The notes beneath the pieces were generated by a model. That model had not been told where the DNA came from and did not search any database. It worked only from the letters and a program-made list of their open reading frames with translations. The position numbers were made by a program, and so were the translations under genes. Shown here in pieces: positions 1 through 5,470 of a stretch of 5,470 nt of DNA (position 1 is the first letter of the stretch; each line of letters begins with the position of its first letter). The DNA comes from Candidatus Sediminicultor secundus (GTDB lineage Bacteria; Atribacterota; JS1; SB-45; 34-128), in assembly GCA_002849045.2 (NCBI GenBank), contig NCRO01000136.1, positions 1 to 5,470 of the forward strand, given 5' to 3'.

Positions 1-616
1 GGAGAAGCGTTCCCGAGCTTTGCTTTCACAGAGGAAGAAGAGATTGACTACTAAAGATTTTATAAATATTTTACGAGATCATGGAGATAGTTCCCAATGG
101 ACTCCTAACCGAGGTCCTGGTGCCACCTTATGCCTGCACGCAGCAAACAAGTTATTTCGCCGAACCCAAACAGTCTGTTCTCTGGTTGCAAAAACTGGTG
201 AGGGTGGACAATTCTTTTATACTACCGGAGCTTCCAACCCCTGCATAAGTCCCTTTTTCCCCGTCTTTTCTCCTGATACCACTATTCCTGGTAAGTATAG
301 CGAGGGGAGTGAAAACTATAATTCAAAATCTTATTGGTGGGAAAGTGAACGTTTTCATCGAAAGGCTTTACTAAATTTTAATTCTGCACAAGTTGAAATT
401 CAGCCTTTAATAATTAATTATGAGGAAGAAATAATTTCTTCTATCGAAAACAGTTTAAGCATATTAAATCAAAAACAAATTAATAAATATTTTATTCGAG
501 CCCGAGCCATGGTCAAAAATTGGGGTTCCAAATTAAATCATCTTCCTTCGGTAAATTTGGGATGGAGTTTCAGCCGTTATTGGCAAGGATATAATAAACG
601 AAACGGAATTATTTGA
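1..616 (+). CDS. C69-family dipeptidase / secernin-like protein, C-terminal part (5' partial)
   Basis: The reading frame is already open at the window edge (first full codon at base 2, 204 codons visible, TGA at 614-616), so the TTG at 20 is probably internal. The visible part resembles the C-terminal half of secernins and C69 dipeptidases. It has LTTKDFINILRDHGD (the 'lT...imniLRdh' helix), then TLCLHA, RRTQTVCSLVA and a FFYTTGASNPC strand matching the family's 'FFtgtpdPc.S.F.P'. SYWWESERFHRKAL matches the family's 'lyWkhErlHRraL'. Family members are Ntn-type hydrolases that cleave dipeptides, or are uncharacterised secernins. The catalytic N-terminal cysteine would lie upstream of the window and cannot be checked. 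The gene ends 56 bp before the start of the LolA-like gene on the same strand. The family call is by recalled motif similarity; substrate is unknown. Confidence 0.75.
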   Translation, partial: EKRSRALLSQRKKRLTTKDFINILRDHGDSSQWTPNRGPGATLCLHAANKLFRRTQTVCSLVAKTGEGGQFFYTTGASNPCISPFFPVFSPDTTIPGKYSEGSENYNSKSYWWESERFHRKALLNFNSAQVEIQPLIINYEEEIISSIENSLSILNQKQINKYFIRARAMVKNWGSKLNHLPSVNLGWSFSRYWQGYNKRNGII

Positions 617-641
617 GTTTTAGTAGAGTGATTAGTAAAAT
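613..641 (+). promoter_or_regulatory. Candidate sigma70-type promoter before the LolA-like gene
   Basis: TTGAGT at 613-618 (4 of 6 matches to the -35 consensus, overlapping the upstream stop codon) and TAAAAT at 636-641 (5 of 6 to the -10 consensus) are separated by 17 bp. This would start transcription around 648, just ahead of the ribosome binding site. The background is very AT-rich, so a chance match is quite possible; read-through from the upstream gene is the alternative. Confidence 0.35.
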
Positions 642-656
642 AGTTAATAAAATAAA

Positions 657-662
657 AGGAGG
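657..662 (+). promoter_or_regulatory. Strong ribosome binding site deciding the LolA-like start
   Basis: A perfect AGGAGG ends 10 bp before the ATG at 673. The same frame is open further up to a TTG at 613, but that start has no such site and would bury the signal peptide behind 20 extra residues. The ATG at 673 is therefore preferred. Confidence 0.85.
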
Positions 663-672
663 AAAATTAAAG

Positions 673-1497
673 ATGAAAAGGAATAAAGTTAAATGGTCGG
701 TTATTTTATTAGTGGTAAGTGTAATTTTATTTTCAGCGATAGGTCAGGGTTTTTCTCAGAGTTTATCAGACATACTTAGAAAGGCAGAGAGCAATTACAA
801 AAACTTTAATCAGGATTTTAAGGACATGTCTATGGTTTTTGACTCAAAGATATACACGCCTGAAGGAGAAATGACTTCAGAGATGAAATTGTTTACCAAA
901 GGAGAAAAATCCAGATCGGAAATTGTGATGCAATTTCCTAAAGCTGCTGGTATGCCTGAAGGGATGGGGAGCATGCAGACTATAATTATTTTTGATGGCC
1001 AGGATAACTGGATGATCTCATCTTTTACCGGGAAGACGAAGCTTACTCCTGAACAAACAGAAGAGCAAATGCAATATCAAACGGGAATGAATTGGTGGAG
1101 ATCTATATCAGATAAGGCAAAGTATGTAGGGATAGAGAATATTGAAGGCAGAGAATGTTATCTCCTGGAGTTAGAGATGGAGAGAGAATCTCTCTATAGT
1201 AGAATATGGGTGGATAAGAATAATCTATTTTTAGTTCAAACAGAGGGCAAAAATGATTCAGGAGAAACAATGCGGATGATATTTTCAGATTTTAGAAAGA
1301 TTAAAGGTGAATGGGAATTTGCATACAAGACTGAAATGTTTATAAATGGAAAGCTAATGTTCACTCTTCTGGTTAAATCTTACAAGTTAAATCAGGGACT
1401 TTCTGATGACTTGTTTGATGTAGATAAAGTAGAAGTATCAGGTCCAAATATGCAGGAGATGATGCAAAATCTGATGCAACAGGGTGAAGATAATTAG
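673..1497 (+). CDS. Exported LolA-like (outer-membrane lipoprotein-sorting fold) protein
   Basis: This is a 274-residue protein from the ATG at 673, behind a perfect AGGAGG. It opens with a basic n-region (MKRNKVK), a hydrophobic core at about residues 8-22 and a likely signal-peptidase site near residues 28-30 (GFSQ|S). No lipobox cysteine is present, so it is predicted to be a soluble secreted or periplasmic protein. The mature part looks like the LolA/LolB-type beta half-barrel: alternating strands with MKLFTKGEKSRSEI, TIIIFDGQDNWMI, VGIENIEGRECYLLEL, RIWVDKNNLFLVQTE and a late FRKIKGEWEFAYKTEM. The pattern 'G.e.Y.LEl..........wvDk.......e' is common in proteins annotated as outer membrane lipoprotein-sorting proteins. 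Such proteins bind acyl chains or lipids, but many are not true LolA carriers. Met/Gln-rich stretches occur at residues 93-101 and in the C-terminal tail (about 258-274). Fold-level call is fairly secure; cargo unknown. Confidence 0.72.
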   Translation: MKRNKVKWSVILLVVSVILFSAIGQGFSQSLSDILRKAESNYKNFNQDFKDMSMVFDSKIYTPEGEMTSEMKLFTKGEKSRSEIVMQFPKAAGMPEGMGSMQTIIIFDGQDNWMISSFTGKTKLTPEQTEEQMQYQTGMNWWRSISDKAKYVGIENIEGRECYLLELEMERESLYSRIWVDKNNLFLVQTEGKNDSGETMRMIFSDFRKIKGEWEFAYKTEMFINGKLMFTLLVKSYKLNQGLSDDLFDVDKVEVSGPNMQEMMQNLMQQGEDN

Positions 1498-1534
1498 AAA
1501 TTTTTAATATAAAGGATTGAGAAGGGTGTTTTCA

Positions 1535-1642
1535 ATGAAAATATTAGTAGCATTTTATTCGAGAAGTGGCAAGGAACCAATATATGCAGAAAGTGAAAGA
1601 ATTTATAAAGAATTTAAAGGAAGAGATAGTAAAATAAAATGA
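1535..1642 (+). pseudogene. Flavodoxin-like N-terminal stub (35 codons), possible gene remnant
   Basis: A short frame starts at the ATG at 1535, with a weak GAAGGGTG-type site at 1521-1528, and stops at the TGA at 1640-1642. The first 12 residues, MKILVAFYSRSG, match the first beta strand and phosphate-binding loop start of flavodoxins and related FMN proteins (typically 'MKiLvaYYSRtGNT'). A normal flavodoxin has about 140 or more residues, so nearly the whole domain is missing. After SRSG the zero frame gives KEPIYAESERIYKEF. The +1 frame instead gives NQYMQKVKEFIKNLKEEIVK, which looks like a better amphipathic helix and stops at the TAA at 1635-1637. Either way it is too short for a functional flavodoxin. 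The stub overlaps the next gene by ATGA, so it may now act only as a translated leader for the metallopeptidase. It could also be an unrelated small protein. Confidence 0.45.
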
Positions 1643-2028
1643 AAGTAACCGAAGAAGAATTTGAAGAATTAGTAACAGAGGCAATAAGCAGCTTGCCTAA
1701 AAAATTTAAAGAAAAGATGGAAAATATTGTTGTAATAATTGAAAGCTTGCCTTCCCAGGAACTTCTTAGGGAGATGAAGATCAAATCATCCTATGGCCTT
1801 TTAGGCCTTTATCGAGGAGTTCCTTATCCCAGAAGAGGTATCTGGTATAGGAATGTCATGCCTGATAAGATTATTATTTTTAAAAAACCCATAGAAGTTC
1901 GCTGTAGAAGCAAAGAAGATATAAAGGAATCTGTTAGAAGAGTTGTTATCCATGAGATTGGACATTATTTTGGTTTGGGAGAAGCAGATTTGCGAAAGAT
2001 TGAAAGGGAGAAGTATACGAATTCTTAA
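1639..2028 (+). CDS. Zincin-like metallopeptidase family protein (TTHA0227/DUF1025 type)
   Basis: This is a 129-residue protein with no signal peptide, so it is likely cytosolic. The N-terminus MKVTEEEFEELVTEAISSLPKKF matches the family's usual opening ('f.elveeAl..lPeef...l.nv.v.ve'), supporting the ATG at 1639. LLGLYRGVPYP follows in the middle. Near the C-terminus VVIHEIGHYFGLGEAD gives the metzincin-like HExxHxxGxxD pattern (His105, Glu106, His109, with Asp115), the expected zinc ligands and catalytic glutamate. Length is normal for this minimal family, whose physiological substrate is not established. The start overlaps the flavodoxin-like stub as ATGA. A purine-rich AAAGGAAGAG (1615-1624) lies rather far upstream, so translational coupling is likely. 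The stop is followed after 1 bp by the ATG of the deaminase gene. Confidence 0.88.
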   Translation: MKVTEEEFEELVTEAISSLPKKFKEKMENIVVIIESLPSQELLREMKIKSSYGLLGLYRGVPYPRRGIWYRNVMPDKIIIFKKPIEVRCRSKEDIKESVRRVVIHEIGHYFGLGEADLRKIEREKYTNS

Positions 2029-2029
2029 T

Positions 2030-3085
2030 ATGATAGAGCTTTCAGACAGATTAGAAAAATTTATATTGGAAATTCCCAAAGTCGAACTACACCTTCACTT
2101 GGAAGGAGCAATTCCTCTGGAAACTTTATTTGGTTTTATCCAAAGACGAGAGGATAATAAATTAATTAAGAACTTGGAAGACCTAAAAAAACGGCTGGTC
2201 TATTCTAATTTTACTCAATTTATTAAAGTTTGGTTATGGAAGAACAGTTTTATTACCGAATATGAGGATTTTGAAGAATTGACTTACCAGGTTCTGCAGA
2301 GCTTGAGTCAGCAAAATGTGAAATACGTAGAAGCTTTTTACTCTCCGCGGGATTTTACCTTCAGAAATAAAAAATTATCCGCTTGTGGAATAACCGAAAG
2401 TTTGATTAGGGGCAAGAAAAGAGCGTTTGATAATTTTGGAATTCGGAGTGAATTGGTTGTAGATGTAGTAAAAGATTACGGTCCGCGCATGGGTATGGGT
2501 TTAATAAAAGAATTATCCGGTTATTTAGGTCGGGGGCTTATAGGTATTGGTCTGGGAGGAAGTGAAAAGTTATTTCCGGCGGGGTTTTTTACTAAAGTTT
2601 ATCAGGAAGCCAGAGACCGGGGTTTTCGGCTTACTGCCCATGCGGGTGAGGCAGCAGGAGCCAAATCTATTTGGGCAGCCCTCGAAGAACTTGGGGCAGA
2701 GCGAGTAGGTCATGGATTAAGGGCGTACGAAGACCCTCAATTGATTAATTATCTTGGTGAAAGACAAATACCTTTAGAAATGTGCGTAGTTAGCAATATC
2801 AAGACTCAGGTTTGTAAAACATTCAAAGAACATCCTATTAGAAATTATTTTAAAGAAGGATTAATGGTAACAATTAATTCTGACGACCCTACTATGTTTA
2901 ATACCTCAATTACCAATGAATATTTAGTTCTAATTCAAAAGTTTGGATTTAGTTTAGAGGAGATAAGGAAGGTTAATTTTAATTCGATTGAAGCTTCCTT
3001 TATGACAGACAGAGAAAAAGATATAATGAAGGAAACTTTTAACCAAGAATGGAAAGGACTAACCTCCAAATATTTTAAGAAATAG
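2030..3085 (+). CDS. Adenosine deaminase family protein
   Basis: This amidohydrolase-fold enzyme (351 residues, close to the usual 330-350) is predicted to hydrolyse the 6-amino group of adenosine or a related adenine nucleoside. The sequence shows the family's metal site. VELHLHLEGAIP carries His21 and His23, TAHAGE has His204 and the catalytic Glu207, ERVGHG has His228, and TINSDDP has Asp285-Asp286. PLEMCVVSN at 248-256 is also typical. The usual GIDLAG(D/N)E segment reads GIGLGGSE (172-179), so the substrate may be adenosine, a 5'-modified nucleoside such as methylthioadenosine, or aminodeoxyfutalosine; this cannot be settled here. The frame is open back to 1943, but the ATG at 2030 fits the family N-terminus and lies 1 bp after the metallopeptidase stop (TAATATG). 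The only Shine-Dalgarno-like sequence, AAGGGAG at 2004-2010, is too distant (about 19 bp), so coupling is likely. Confidence 0.9.
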   Translation: MIELSDRLEKFILEIPKVELHLHLEGAIPLETLFGFIQRREDNKLIKNLEDLKKRLVYSNFTQFIKVWLWKNSFITEYEDFEELTYQVLQSLSQQNVKYVEAFYSPRDFTFRNKKLSACGITESLIRGKKRAFDNFGIRSELVVDVVKDYGPRMGMGLIKELSGYLGRGLIGIGLGGSEKLFPAGFFTKVYQEARDRGFRLTAHAGEAAGAKSIWAALEELGAERVGHGLRAYEDPQLINYLGERQIPLEMCVVSNIKTQVCKTFKEHPIRNYFKEGLMVTINSDDPTMFNTSITNEYLVLIQKFGFSLEEIRKVNFNSIEASFMTDREKDIMKETFNQEWKGLTSKYFKK

Positions 3086-3116
3086 AAATGAGAGAATAAA
3101 AAGAGGAAAAAATTAA

Positions 3117-4136
3117 ATGAGAGATAAGACAAAGAAAGAATCACTAAAAAAGGAAAAGATATTTTTAACCCAATCTTATTTTAAATATCCTCTGCCCGAA
3201 GAGATGTTAAAGGAATTATCCGAAGAGTTGAAGGATATTAACCGGTATCCTTCAGGGGGAGAATATACTAAACTTCGCCAAGCATTAGCTAAATATGTAG
3301 GCGTAAAGATGGAAAATATTTTGCCCACCAATGGTTCAGATGAAGTTATTGAAATAATTTCCCGCGCTTACAAGGGAGAGGTCTTAATCCCCATTCCTAC
3401 TTTTTCTCAATATGAAGTGAGTGCAGATAGAGGAGGGTTATCTAAAATTTTAGTTAAGTGTTTGCATGATGGAGTGTATTCCCTTAATTATTCGGCTCAA
3501 CAATTAAAGAGTGCTTCTTTGATCTGGATCTGTAACCCTAATAACCCGACCGGGACGAGAGTTCCGAGAGAAAAGATTATTGATATTCTACAAAGAGCAG
3601 AGGGGATGGTAGTAGTTGATGAATGTAATTATGAGTATTTGGGAGAGACCATAATGGACTTGATAGATAAGTATGAAAGTTTAATTATCTCCAGAAGCTT
3701 TTCTAAAAATTTTGGTCTGGCGGGATTACGTTTGGGTTTTGTCATTTCTAATCCTCAAAATATAAAGAAATTAGCTGCTTTCGGTCAATATTTTAGAGTA
3801 AATAGAATGGCTGAAAAAGCTGCGGTAAAAGTCCTAAAATATTTAGACTATTATCAAGAAGTCTGGGAGAAAATAAAGAAAGTAAGAGATGAATTTGTAA
3901 GGCAAATAAATGAGCTGGGATTTTCTGCTTATGATTCAAAAGCAAACTTCGTTTTAGTAGAGTTTAAGGATAGGAAAAAAACTGAAATAGTTTGGAAGTA
4001 TCTAAAGGAAAAAGGTATTTTTACTTTACCCGGTTGGGAGAATGAATTTTCCGGTTTAGACGACCAATTTATCAGATTTACTATCGGAGACGAATGGGAA
4101 ATGGATAGGGTAGTGAAAGCATTAACCAAGATGTAA
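3117..4136 (+). CDS. hisC: Histidinol-phosphate aminotransferase-type PLP enzyme
   Basis: This fold-type I, PLP-dependent aminotransferase has 339 residues, similar to short bacterial HisC proteins. In order it shows YPSGGEYTKLRQALAKY (44-60), NGSDE (72-76, cofactor phosphate contact), NPNNPTG (140-146), VVVDECNYEY (165-174; Asp168 pairs with the pyridine nitrogen), SRSFSKNFGLAGLRLGF (192-208; Lys197 is the Schiff-base lysine, Arg205 binds phosphate) and FIRFTIG (318-324; Arg320 binds the substrate carboxylate or phosphate). HisC converts imidazole-acetol phosphate and glutamate to histidinol phosphate and 2-oxoglutarate. No other his gene is visible, so related activities (aromatic amino acids, the CobD branch, methionine salvage) remain open. 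The ATG at 3117 has AAGAGG 10 bp upstream; a nearer upstream ATG at 3088 stops after three codons. The gene starts 31 bp after the deaminase. Its last four codons lie in a perfect inverted repeat shared with the tRNA end. Confidence 0.8.
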   Translation: MRDKTKKESLKKEKIFLTQSYFKYPLPEEMLKELSEELKDINRYPSGGEYTKLRQALAKYVGVKMENILPTNGSDEVIEIISRAYKGEVLIPIPTFSQYEVSADRGGLSKILVKCLHDGVYSLNYSAQQLKSASLIWICNPNNPTGTRVPREKIIDILQRAEGMVVVDECNYEYLGETIMDLIDKYESLIISRSFSKNFGLAGLRLGFVISNPQNIKKLAAFGQYFRVNRMAEKAAVKVLKYLDYYQEVWEKIKKVRDEFVRQINELGFSAYDSKANFVLVEFKDRKKTEIVWKYLKEKGIFTLPGWENEFSGLDDQFIRFTIGDEWEMDRVVKALTKM

Positions 4137-4171
4137 CATTTTGTGCCAGGTACAAAATGTTACATCTTGGT
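4125..4171. repeat. Perfect 20-bp inverted repeat with 7-bp loop (hairpin between hisC-like gene and tRNA-Leu)
   Basis: The left arm 4125-4144 (ACCAAGATGTAACATTTTGT) is the exact reverse complement of the right arm 4152-4171, around GCCAGGT at 4145-4151. A G-T and a C-G pair can extend the stem to 22 pairs with a 3-nt loop. The left arm covers the last four sense codons and the stop of the aminotransferase gene; the right arm covers the CCA end and discriminator base of the tRNA. Each arm also contains the near-palindrome ATGTWACAT. It may stop converging transcription, but neither side has a downstream T-run, so it is not a classic intrinsic terminator. The GTGCCAGGTAC centre recalls palindromes scattered in some bacterial genomes near IS200-like (RAYT) transposases; that link is inference. 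Confidence 0.92.
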
Positions 4172-4254
4172 GCCGAAGGGGGGATTTGAACCCCCACAGG
4201 CATACACCTACTACGCCCTGAACGTAGCGCGTCTACCAATTCCGCCACTTCGGC
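4168..4254 (-). tRNA. tRNA-Leu, anticodon CAG
   Basis: The reverse complement folds as a class II tRNA of 87 nt including an encoded CCA (4168-4170). The acceptor stem pairs GCCGAAG with CTTCGGC, followed by discriminator A. The D arm contains GGAATTGGTAGACG, as in bacterial leucine tRNAs. The anticodon stem pairs CTACG with CGTAG around loop TTCAGGG, giving anticodon CAG (window bases 4218-4220), which reads CUG leucine codons. A long variable arm contains AGG/CCT pairing, and the T arm is GGGGG-TTCAAAT-CCCCC. The layout closely matches Escherichia coli tRNA-Leu(CAG). It is transcribed toward the aminotransferase gene, and its 3' end merges with the inverted repeat. Confidence 0.97.
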
Positions 4255-4312
4255 TTATTTTTGAAGATAAATTTAAAATTAATAGGTAGCTGAAAGAGCC
4301 TTTACTGAAAAT

Positions 4313-4341
4313 AGAATAAAGAAAATAGATATTATTGTCAA
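4313..4341 (-). promoter_or_regulatory. Sigma70-type promoter for tRNA-Leu
   Basis: Read on the - strand there is a perfect -35 box TTGACA (4336-4341), a 17-bp spacer and TATTCT as the -10 box (4313-4318, 4 of 6 matches). Transcription would start near 4306 and give a leader of about 50 nt before the mature 5' end at 4254. Orientation, spacing and distance all fit a tRNA gene promoter. Confidence 0.7.
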
Positions 4342-4352
4342 GTCTAATATAT

Positions 4353-4384
4353 AGTATCGAGTATCAAGTATCAAGTGTCGAGTC
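4353..4384. repeat. Heptanucleotide tandem repeat (AGTATCR, about 4.5 copies)
   Basis: Consecutive 7-bp units read AGTATCG, AGTATCA, AGTATCA, AGTGTCG and a partial AGTC. Only the seventh base (A or G) and one central base vary. The array sits between the tRNA promoter and the YhaM-family gene, outside any coding sequence. It could be a simple-sequence repeat prone to copy-number change or a cluster of binding sites; the sequence does not decide. Confidence 0.85.
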
Positions 4385-4415
4385 AAAAAAAACGAAAGAA
4401 AAGATAGAAAAAGTA

Positions 4416-4421
4416 TATACT
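4416..4421 (+). promoter_or_regulatory. Weak candidate -10 box for the YhaM-family gene
   Basis: TATACT matches 5 of 6 bases of the -10 consensus and lies about 54 bp before the TTG start, between the heptamer array and the ribosome binding site. No acceptable -35 box is found 16-18 bp upstream (the region is A-rich), so this is only a candidate. Confidence 0.25.
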
Positions 4422-4453
4422 AACAAAAACATTTTTGCATTAAAAATATTAGA

Positions 4454-4460
4454 AAAGGAG
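4454..4460 (+). promoter_or_regulatory. Ribosome binding site selecting a TTG start
   Basis: AAAGGAG ends 9 bp before the TTG at 4470, an ideal spacing. The first in-frame ATG, at 4485, would be 24 bp away. This supports TTG as the start codon of the exonuclease gene. Confidence 0.8.
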
Positions 4461-4469
4461 TGAAGTGTT

Positions 4470-5468
4470 TTGGTTAAAAAACAGATGGTGACTGATTTAA
4501 ATTTAAATACCAGGATTAACGACATATTTTTCTTGAAAGATGTAGAGTTTAGAGTGAGGAGAGATAAAAAGACGGTAGATATGTTTTTTAAAATTGCTGA
4601 TAAAACCGGGGAAATTGAAGCCATAAATTGGGATGTATCTACTGATAGAGTAAAGGAATTAGGTAAAATTGAATTTGCCCGAGTTCAAGGACATATAACC
4701 AAAAAGAAAAGTGATGGAACCCTTCAGGCAACAGTTTCTTCTCTTATTAAAACTGCTCCCTTAGATTTGGATTATTCAGATTATTTGTCCCAATCAAAAG
4801 AAAATTTAGATGAATTAATGGGCAGGATTTTTTCAAAGATTGATTCTATCGAAAATTATCATTTAAAGAACCTTCTAAAGGATTTTTTTGACGATCAAGA
4901 ATTTACTGAAAAGTTTAAAAGAGCTCCAGCGGCAACCAAAGTACATCAACCTTATATCGGTGGTTTAGTTGAGCACACCTTGAATGTAGTTGAGATTTGT
5001 GAAACCATATGCCATATCTACCAAGAGCTAAACCGTGATTTCCTAATTACTATGGCTATTCTTCATGACATAGGTAAAATAAGGGAATATGCCTACCATA
5101 AGGTTATCGAACATACTGATGAAGGTAAGCTTTTGGGTCATATAGTTATAAGCTTAGAGATGATTGATCAGAAGATAAGGAGTATGGATAATTTTCCAAA
5201 AGATTTAGAGTTAATGGTAAAACATACTCTCTTAAGCCATCATGGCCATTTTGAATTTGGTTCCCCCAAACTTCCCAGTATTTTAGCAGCTATTGCCCTA
5301 TATTATGCTGATGAGATGGATGCTAAGGTTAACGGTTTTATAAATATAAAGGCAGAAAATACAGGTTTTAAAGAAAAATGTAGCAAATGGGTCTGGTGGT
5401 TAGAAAGGTCAAGTTATTTAGACGAAGAAGAAAGATTACAAAAAAAGAAAAAGAAGATAGACCAATGA
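4470..5468 (+). CDS. yhaM: 3'-5' exoribonuclease YhaM family protein (OB-fold plus HD domain)
   Basis: This is a complete 332-residue protein, slightly longer than Bacillus YhaM (about 314). Residues 10-95 form an OB-fold nucleic-acid-binding domain, with FLKDVEFRVRRDKKTVDMFFKI followed by TGEIEAINWD and VQGHITKKK. An HD metal-dependent phosphohydrolase domain follows at about 165-290. It has GLVEHT (His169), ILHDIGK (His199-Asp200), LLGHI (His224), SHHGHFEFGSP (His257-His258) and YYADEMDAK (Asp281), all the motifs expected for metal binding and catalysis. YhaM enzymes shorten single-stranded RNA, and also DNA, from the 3' end in the cytoplasm. The C-terminus is highly charged and lysine-rich (324-329). 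Translation starts at TTG, fixed by AAAGGAG 9 bp upstream. The stop overlaps an ATG (ATGACT at 5465-5470), so another gene may begin there and continue past the window. Confidence 0.92.
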   Translation: MVKKQMVTDLNLNTRINDIFFLKDVEFRVRRDKKTVDMFFKIADKTGEIEAINWDVSTDRVKELGKIEFARVQGHITKKKSDGTLQATVSSLIKTAPLDLDYSDYLSQSKENLDELMGRIFSKIDSIENYHLKNLLKDFFDDQEFTEKFKRAPAATKVHQPYIGGLVEHTLNVVEICETICHIYQELNRDFLITMAILHDIGKIREYAYHKVIEHTDEGKLLGHIVISLEMIDQKIRSMDNFPKDLELMVKHTLLSHHGHFEFGSPKLPSILAAIALYYADEMDAKVNGFINIKAENTGFKEKCSKWVWWLERSSYLDEEERLQKKKKKIDQ

Positions 5469-5470
5469 CT

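Noticed and set aside
1801..2079. 92-codon open frame on the - strand
   Set aside because: It lies opposite the well-supported metallopeptidase and the start of the deaminase gene, and its residue make-up (Ser/Asn/Ile/Phe rich) is typical of a shadow frame.
3088..3124. Direct repeat ATGAGAGA before and at the aminotransferase start (3088-3095 and 3117-3124)
   Set aside because: Eight bases in purine-rich sequence are easily explained by chance; the upstream copy opens a frame of only three codons.
2935..3144. 69-codon - strand frame rich in Phe, Leu and Ser that looks membrane-like
   Set aside because: It is antisense to the deaminase C-terminus, where A-rich coding sequence reads as Phe/Leu on the other strand; there is no ribosome site of note.
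3929..4129. 66-codon - strand frame
   Set aside because: It is opposite conserved aminotransferase motifs and has no recognisable family signature.
4125..4171. Classic rho-independent terminator
   Set aside because: The stem is perfect, but no T-run follows it on either strand and the stem is AT-rich; I annotate it as an inverted repeat with possible termination function only.
4168..4254. Integration (att) site at the tRNA-Leu 3' end
   Set aside because: No integrase and no directly repeated copy of the tRNA 3' end is present. The shared sequence is inverted and overlaps the mature tRNA by only 4 bases.
4364..4624. 86-codon - strand frame over the heptamer array and the exonuclease start
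   Set aside because: Composition is shadow-like, it overlaps the OB-fold coding region, and no ribosome site was seen.
5465..5470. Start of a next gene (ATGACT overlapping the exonuclease stop)
   Set aside because: Only two codons are visible and the upstream ribosome site is weak, so it is noted but not annotated.

Overview
This is a low-GC, gene-dense bacterial window. All six protein genes lie on the + strand and a single tRNA lies on the - strand. The AT-rich coding style, strong AGGAGG-type ribosome binding sites, a secreted LolA-like protein and a YhaM-type exonuclease suggest an AT-rich bacterium. It may be a diderm of an anaerobic or deep-branching lineage, but I cannot fix the phylum from sequence alone.

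Layout. Positions 1-616 hold the C-terminal part of a secernin/C69-type dipeptidase that enters from the left edge. At 673-1497 is an exported LolA-like (outer-membrane lipoprotein-sorting fold) protein. Next come a 35-codon flavodoxin-like N-terminal stub (1535-1642), a small zincin-like metallopeptidase (1639-2028), an adenosine-deaminase-family enzyme (2030-3085) and a histidinol-phosphate-type aminotransferase (3117-4136). These genes are packed with a 4-bp ATGA overlap, a 1-bp gap and short gaps, so they are probably co-transcribed. No single pathway obviously unites them.

The run ends against a convergent tRNA-Leu(CAG) gene (4168-4254, - strand). A perfect 20-bp inverted repeat (4125-4171) covers both the last codons of the aminotransferase and the encoded CCA end of the tRNA. 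The 215-bp gap 4255-4469 holds a good sigma70-type promoter for the tRNA on the - strand and a run of AGTATCR heptamers. The ribosome binding site of a complete YhaM-family 3'-5' exoribonuclease gene (4470-5468, TTG start) also lies there.

Most of the window is ordinary housekeeping sequence. The parts most worth a second look are the inverted repeat fused to the tRNA end, the heptamer array and the flavodoxin-like stub. I found no CRISPR array, transposase or clear new multi-gene system.
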